NCBI GenBank assembly: GCA_020722685.1
Contig: DYKH01000006.1
Location: forward strand, 15,201 to 41,891
Direction: 5' to 3'
DNA length: 26,691 nt
Source: Caldithrix sp.
GTDB lineage: Bacteria; KSB1; UBA2214; DYKH01
The translations under genes and the position numbers were made by a program. Position 1 is the first letter of the stretch. Every line of letters begins with the position of its first letter. The notes under the pieces are model-generated. The model was not told the origin of the DNA, made no database searches, and saw nothing but the letters and a program-made list of their open reading frames with translations. Positions 23,062 to 26,691 of the stretch are shown here, piece by piece.

Positions 23062-24426
23062 ATGAACAGTATCAAACCAGGCGAACCACAACAGGGCATC
23101 CCGTGTTGTCCCGAGTTAGAACCGGATAATGTATGCGATGTCCTCGATTTCCATTACCGCACGATTCATAACGCAACAGTGGGCGCTGCGGATCGGCGGC
23201 AGAACGTGTCGGTTGAAGTTATTCTCCGCGTCCGCTTTGAGCGTTGTCCCGGCCCATTGGCTCTTGGGGATTTGCTCTATTCGACCACGCTGTTGCCCGG
23301 AGAAAAAGTAAGATTATTCACTACCGACCGCCGCACCCGCTTCACCTTCGATAGCGAAAGCAAGGTCAGCTATCGCAACGAACAAACTCAGGAAGAACAT
23401 TTCTACACCGCCGCCATGAGCGATTTCATGTCGGATATTACGGTAAGAGATTCTTCTCGTGCTACCAATACTTCGCGAGGGTCGGCTCAGGGTCATGCCC
23501 AAACCAGCGGCGCCATCCAGAGCTTTTTTGGCGGTGCTTCCGTGGACGTAAGCGGTTCTTACGATGCTTCCTCGACCAGCGCGTTTTTGCGGGAATTGTC
23601 CCAGCATGCGCAGTCTTCGTCCCGGCGCGCAGAAATGGGCACCCGCGCCGCCAGCGCGGTTTCCATCGGCGAAGTGCAAACTCGGACGCATGCCGAAGGG
23701 GAATCGCAGGATCACTTTGAATCCTCATCCCGGGAGTTTTCCAATCCCAACAAATGCCATGCGGTGACCTTTTTCTTTTGCCGAATTAACAAGCGGCAAA
23801 CCATCAAGATCACTTTGGATTCCATCGAGCGACGCGTGATCGATCCGGCGGTCAATACCAGAGTCACCAACAATCAATTCGTCTCTCGTGGCGACATAGC
23901 GACCATTCCCGCCGGCGTACTGGCCACCAACAAGGAACGAGTAGAAATCGAAGACGTCGGCAGAGCGAGCGTTTTAGCGCAGAGGCAGGCCGAATCGCCA
24001 TTGAATCTCAGGGCTCAAGCATTTGCCGGTACCGGTTTTGCTTTCGAGACCGGGACCTTTACCGGTGCTGCCCCAACACTGCAACCCATTCCAGTGGCCC
24101 TTCGCCAGCAAGCTTTGCTGCAAGTGGATAAGGACCTGGTGGCGGCAGGACTCTTGGACAAAGTAGGCGGTGTCGTCACCGAAGAAGCAAAGAGACAATT
24201 TGCTTTTGAGCAAGTCTCTTCTCTACCCACGGGTGGCGTTCTGGTCAAAGGGTGCTTGGATGATTGCGACATCTGCGAGCCGAACGTAAAGCTGCAAATC
24301 GAGTTGGAGCTGGAGAATAAAAAGCTGCAAAATGAATTGCTGAAGCGGCAAATCGAGCTGCTGGACAAAGCTCATGAATATCGCTGCTGTCCGAAAGGAG
24401 AAGAAGAGACGGCGCCGGAAGGTTAG
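23062..24426 (+). CDS. Unrecognised 454-residue Ser- and Cys-rich protein with C-terminal coiled coil
   Basis: I do not recognise this family. There is no signal peptide or membrane helix. Residues 1-30 carry Cys15, Cys16 and Cys25. A conserved-looking beta-rich block follows (about 45-115: E-V-I-L-R-V-R-F-E-R-C, T-T-L-L-P-G-E-K-V-R-L-F-T). Residues 118-230 form a low-complexity Ser/Thr/Ala/Gly/Gln-rich region with alternating small residues (S-F-F-G-G-A-S-V-D-V-S-G-S-Y). A second beta block (233-300) includes F-F-F-C-R-I-N-K. After a hydrophobic helix region come C-L-D-D-C-D-I-C (Cys398, 402, 405), a charged coiled coil (about 408-440, E-L-E-L-E-N-K-K-L-Q) and a final Cys-Cys (442-443). The many cysteines could bind a metal. 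A GAAGGAA ribosome binding site precedes the ATG. Self-assembly is a guess. Confidence 0.85.
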   Translation: MNSIKPGEPQQGIPCCPELEPDNVCDVLDFHYRTIHNATVGAADRRQNVSVEVILRVRFERCPGPLALGDLLYSTTLLPGEKVRLFTTDRRTRFTFDSESKVSYRNEQTQEEHFYTAAMSDFMSDITVRDSSRATNTSRGSAQGHAQTSGAIQSFFGGASVDVSGSYDASSTSAFLRELSQHAQSSSRRAEMGTRAASAVSIGEVQTRTHAEGESQDHFESSSREFSNPNKCHAVTFFFCRINKRQTIKITLDSIERRVIDPAVNTRVTNNQFVSRGDIATIPAGVLATNKERVEIEDVGRASVLAQRQAESPLNLRAQAFAGTGFAFETGTFTGAAPTLQPIPVALRQQALLQVDKDLVAAGLLDKVGGVVTEEAKRQFAFEQVSSLPTGGVLVKGCLDDCDICEPNVKLQIELELENKKLQNELLKRQIELLDKAHEYRCCPKGEEETAPEG

Positions 24427-24923
24427 ACGGCATCAAATGCTATTGCTCGATGGCAAAGCTCCTCATTCACCGATCAACCACTTTTGCTGGTCGCCGGATA
24501 AAATAGAATTTCCTTGTACTTGCCAGTCGCATTGCCTTTGCAAGGAAGAGGCTGAGCAAACACGATTGAGAAACTGGTACAGCCCACATAGAGCCGGGAA
24601 CTACCTGATCGATAGATACATCGGAGCTTGATAAGGCGCTCGCATGAAAATCGCTTGAGGACAGCGATCTCGTGCGAGCGCTGGTGGGCGAAGGGTCTTC
24701 GTCGTGCATCATAGAAATCTCGGACGGGTTCAACGACCAGCACGGGAAATGCTCGGGAGGATCGAGATGCCGAGGGTGCGGCTCCCGACGGCTGTCCGCA
24801 TGTTGATAAATGAGCAACGAGCTCGGGCAGCTCCGCCAGGCGACCCTGACGACCACATCGCATAACAACTTAAAGCTATCTGCTAATACAATGCGGATGA
24901 GTAAAAACGAAAGGACAAAGCAA
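24427..24923. other. 497-base region without a supported gene
   Basis: It contains a composite stem-loop (24636-24681) and the ribosome binding site of the next gene (AAGGA, 24911-24915). Open frames on both strands (for example 24467-25003 on the minus strand) have no ribosome binding site or protein-like pattern. No terminator is evident after the 454-residue gene. Confidence 0.55.
24636..24681. repeat. Composite stem-loop in the spacer after the 454-residue gene
   Basis: GCGCTCGCA (24636-24644) pairs with TGCGAGCGC (24673-24681). Inside it, ATCGCT (24650-24655) pairs with AGCGAT (24663-24668) around a 7-base loop, with a 5/4-base internal loop between the stems. There is no T-run. It may be a structured RNA, a recombination or protein-binding site, or a repeat. 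Confidence 0.6.
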
Positions 24924-25415
24924 ATGAAAAAGGGTGTCAACTCGTTCATAGTCTTATTGGTCACGGCCATGTGCGTCTGTACTGTCATTTTCGGAGACGG
25001 CACAGCGGCCGACCTACAGTCTCAAGCCGTCGCCAGCCAAATCATCGCCCGGGAAAAAGCCTCCTTTATGGCTTGGCAAAACAAGGACAAGGCTTTCTTC
25101 ACCGATTTTCTGGCGGAGGACGCCACGTATTTTGGAGCGATGAGCCCGTATCTGGAAACCGAGCCGAAAGTGAACTTTTTACCCAAATTTGAGCAAATGG
25201 TCGAGAGATTCAAGATGATCGATTTCCAGATGTACAATGCACGCGTTCAGGTTTATGGCGATGCTGCGGTTCTAACTTATAATGCAGCCGTCATGGCGGA
25301 TATGGGAGGGCAGCCAATGAACTATTCCAGCAAAGTCACCGCCGTGTACGTCAAGCAAGGCAATGCCTGGCGAATGGTTCATGGGCACGAATCTATGAAT
25401 CCATCCGCGCATTAG
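24924..25415 (+). CDS. Exported SnoaL/DUF4440-like (NTF2-fold) protein
   Basis: With the ATG at 24924 the product is 163 residues. The open frame extends to 24810, but AAGGA eight bases before 24924 and the immediate signal peptide (M-K-K-G-V-N-S-F-I-V-L-L-V-T-A-M-C-V-C-T-V-I-F-G) decide the start. The mature domain follows the NTF2-like pattern: E-K-A-S-F-M-A-W-Q-N-K-D-K-A-F-F, F-L-A-E-D-A-T-Y-F-G, then strands V-Q-V-Y-G-D-A-A-V-L-T-Y-N and K-V-T-A-V-Y-V-K-Q-G-N-A-W-R-M-V-H-G-H. The ending N-A-W-R-M-V-H-x-H is typical of DUF4440/SnoaL_3 proteins. It should act in the periplasm. It is the third NTF2-fold gene in this stretch and the only one with a signal peptide. The ligand is unknown. Confidence 0.85.
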   Translation: MKKGVNSFIVLLVTAMCVCTVIFGDGTAADLQSQAVASQIIAREKASFMAWQNKDKAFFTDFLAEDATYFGAMSPYLETEPKVNFLPKFEQMVERFKMIDFQMYNARVQVYGDAAVLTYNAAVMADMGGQPMNYSSKVTAVYVKQGNAWRMVHGHESMNPSAH

Positions 25416-25534
25416 ATGAATGTCTGCTTAATCGTGGGACAAGATGCCAACTTGTCCCATTTCGGGCGGCTGCGGCAGGTGAGTCTGTCGCAAGAAGGAA
25501 ACCGATACTAACCAGTTAAGGCAAGGATTTGATC

Positions 25535-25831
25535 ATGATTTTAGTACGCGACATTTTCCAGCTCAAGTTCGGTAAGGCGAAGGAAGCCATTTCATTGATG
25601 AAGGAAGGCTTGGCAATCGCCAAGACTTTTGGCTAGGTGCCGGACCGTTTGTTGACTGATCTTACGGGACCTTATTATACCCTGGTCATGGAAAGCAGCT
25701 ATCCGAATCTTGCCGACTATGAAAAATCCATTCAGACCGAGATGGGCAATGAGGATTTTCGCCGGTGGTATCAAAAGTTCGTTCTCTTGGTGGATTCCGG
25801 ACGAAGGGAAATGTTTACCGTTGTCCGATAA
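25535..25831 (+). pseudogene. Small dimeric alpha/beta-barrel-like gene split by an in-frame TAG
   Basis: From ATG 25535, with AAGGA seven bases upstream, the frame reads M-I-L-V-R-D-I-F-Q-L-K-F-G-K-A-K-E-A and runs for 33 codons to TAG at 25634-25636. It continues without a frame change to TAA at 25831 (V-P-D-R-L-L-T-D-L-T-G-P-Y-Y-T-L-V-M-E-S ... E-M-F-T-V-V-R). Together the halves make a 98-position, ferredoxin-fold-like protein resembling NIPSNAP/ABM-type small barrels, with strand-helix before the stop and strand-helix-strand after it. The stop lies in the loop between the first helix and second strand. A GTG directly follows the TAG, so restart is possible. Most simply it is a recent nonsense mutation or a sequencing error, since both halves remain well preserved. 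Confidence 0.75.
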
Positions 25832-25933
25832 GAAATGCTCGGGGTTGATCGGCACTCGTCGTTTTATTTCAAGGATGATAAATCCATGTCGAATCAACTA
25901 ACACTTTTAACCATTGTTTTGGAGGTTTTTTTT

Positions 25934-26542
25934 ATGAGAAAGGCCTACTTGTTATCCATGGCTGTTGCTCTGTCCGTTCTTGCCTTTGCAGCGTGGCAGA
26001 TGCTTCAGCCAGATATCGCAAAAGCCAAACCTACTACAACTCTGAAAAGCGCTCAAATCAAGAAAGGGATGTATTTGGTCAATCTCGGAGGCTGCAACGA
26101 TTGCCACTCGGCAAAGGTATTTACCAAGATGGGGCCAGAGCCAGACACCTCGCGGCTGCTGGCAGGCTACATGGCGAACGGCAAATTGCCGGAAGTAAAC
26201 GCAACCATGATGGGCCCAGACAAATGGGGCGGCTTCTTTAACAATGATCTGACCGTCTGGGTCGGGCCTTGGGGCGTTAGCTTTGCAGCCAACCTCACTC
26301 CCGATGAAACGACCGGCATCGGTCTGTGGACCGAGGAAGTTTTCATTAAAGCTATGCGAACCGGCAAGCACATGGGGGCGGGTCGGCCCATTTTGCCGCC
26401 CATGCCATGGCAGAACTATGGACAATTGGAGGACGAAGACCTCAAGGCTATATTCGCCTACCTGAAATCCATCAAGCCGATTAAGAATCCCGTGCCTCAG
26501 CCTATTGCGCCGAGGGATTTGACTGGCCAAAGAGCAGAGTAA
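25934..26542 (+). CDS. Exported monohaem c-type cytochrome
   Basis: With the ATG at 25934 the product is 202 residues. The open frame extends upstream to 25835, but GGAGG (25921-25925) eight bases before 25934 and the hydrophobic N terminus (A-Y-L-L-S-M-A-V-A-L-S-V-L-A-F-A-A) decide the start. The haem-binding C-N-D-C-H is at Cys54, Cys57 and His58, after a helix K-K-G-M-Y-L-V-N-L-G-G. The probable axial methionine is Met157 in I-L-P-P-M-P-W-Q-N-Y. A final helix D-L-K-A-I-F-A-Y-L-K-S-I ends the domain. About 100 residues between the two ligands make it longer than a minimal class I cytochrome; this layout is common in exported c-type cytochromes linked to dehydrogenases. It should act in the periplasm as an electron carrier. 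No redox partner is visible in the window. Confidence 0.92.
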   Translation: MRKAYLLSMAVALSVLAFAAWQMLQPDIAKAKPTTTLKSAQIKKGMYLVNLGGCNDCHSAKVFTKMGPEPDTSRLLAGYMANGKLPEVNATMMGPDKWGGFFNNDLTVWVGPWGVSFAANLTPDETTGIGLWTEEVFIKAMRTGKHMGAGRPILPPMPWQNYGQLEDEDLKAIFAYLKSIKPIKNPVPQPIAPRDLTGQRAE

Positions 26543-26627
26543 TGCAAATCGCTTGAGGGTGAAGCGCACCTTAGAAAGATTTAGAGATGCTGGGGAATTA
26601 GAGGGAAAAGGGGTCGTTCATAAAACA

Positions 26628-26660
26628 CCAAACAGGCCAGATATTCTCTGGCCTGTTTGG
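26628..26660. terminator. Strong 14-bp hairpin, probable (bidirectional) terminator
   Basis: CCAAACAGGCCAGA (26628-26641) pairs perfectly with TCTGGCCTGTTTGG (26647-26660) around a 5-base loop. On the minus strand it is followed by TGTTTTAT, a modest T-rich tail; on the plus strand by GGTTCT. It lies 85 bases after the cytochrome stop and may end that transcript, a gene converging from the right, or both. Confidence 0.7.
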
Positions 26661-26691
26661 GTTCTAACCGTTCCCACAATCCAATCGTAAG

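Noticed and set aside
22811..23065. 84-codon plus-strand frame before the 454-residue gene
   Set aside because: It reads through the hairpin cluster, lacks a ribosome binding site and has a low-information, Pro/Gly-rich product.
24467..25003. 178-codon minus-strand frame
   Set aside because: It overlaps the exported SnoaL-like gene, has no ribosome binding site, and crosses the composite stem-loop.
26546..26558. 13-base direct repeat of AAATCGCTTGAGG shared with 24648-24660
   Set aside because: Exact repeats of this length are expected by chance in a 26.7-kb window, and the flanks differ.

Overview
The window reads as chromosome of a Gram-negative bacterium of the FCB type, most likely candidate phylum KSB1, Calditrichota or a relative. 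The main support is the 788-residue secreted protein (1250-3616), which ends in a FlgD-like type IX secretion C-terminal domain (NFPNPFNPST ... GIYFYILRSG ... K-x-I-K-L). A lipoprotein-like glycosidase, a periplasmic-type cytochrome c and several dispersed hairpin repeats fit this. Base composition looks intermediate. The taxonomic call is inference. No tRNA, rRNA, CRISPR array, phage or insertion sequence was recognised.

Layout. (1) 1-5168, all minus strand: a bacterial microcompartment vertex protein (EutN/CcmL family) at the edge, radC, the large T9SS-exported protein with its own terminator, a STAS-domain anti-sigma-antagonist-like protein, a REP-like inverted repeat, and a TPR-ended helical protein. 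(2) 4449-9559, minus: a likely operon of M61 peptidase (PDZ-containing), M14 zinc carboxypeptidase (4-bp stop/start overlap) and the TPR-like protein, probably an extracytoplasmic peptide-degrading set. (3) 9954-10444, minus: a RelE/ParE-type toxin with an atypical antitoxin upstream. (4) 10640-13867, minus: a GH78 alpha-L-rhamnosidase lipoprotein, with a perfect hairpin on each side. (5) 14318-18399, plus: Hsp20 with a sigma-54-like promoter and a strong terminator, a secreted ThuA-like protein, alanine racemase (true start 15940, behind a repeat that extends the open frame), a nine-unit ~10-bp tandem repeat, and phosphofructokinase. (6) 18556-26542, all plus and accessory in character: a STAND-type NTPase with a C-terminal HTH-like segment, two tandem SnoaL-like (NTF2-fold) proteins, a small exported protein, an unrecognised 454-residue Ser- and Cys-rich protein with a C-terminal coiled coil, an exported SnoaL/DUF4440-like protein, a small ferredoxin-fold-like gene split by an in-frame TAG, and an exported monohaem cytochrome c. 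A hairpin closes the window.

How the genes fit together. The M61/M14 pair and the GH78 enzyme suggest a scavenger of proteins and rhamnose-containing plant or microbial glycans. The vertex protein raises, but does not show, a link to a sugar-degrading microcompartment. Alr, PfkA, RadC and Hsp20 are housekeeping or stress genes. The least explained part is 20656-25831: small NTF2-like and ferredoxin-like proteins interspersed with structured non-coding DNA around the 454-residue protein. This is the best candidate for undescribed biology, although the sequence alone does not show that these genes form one system.
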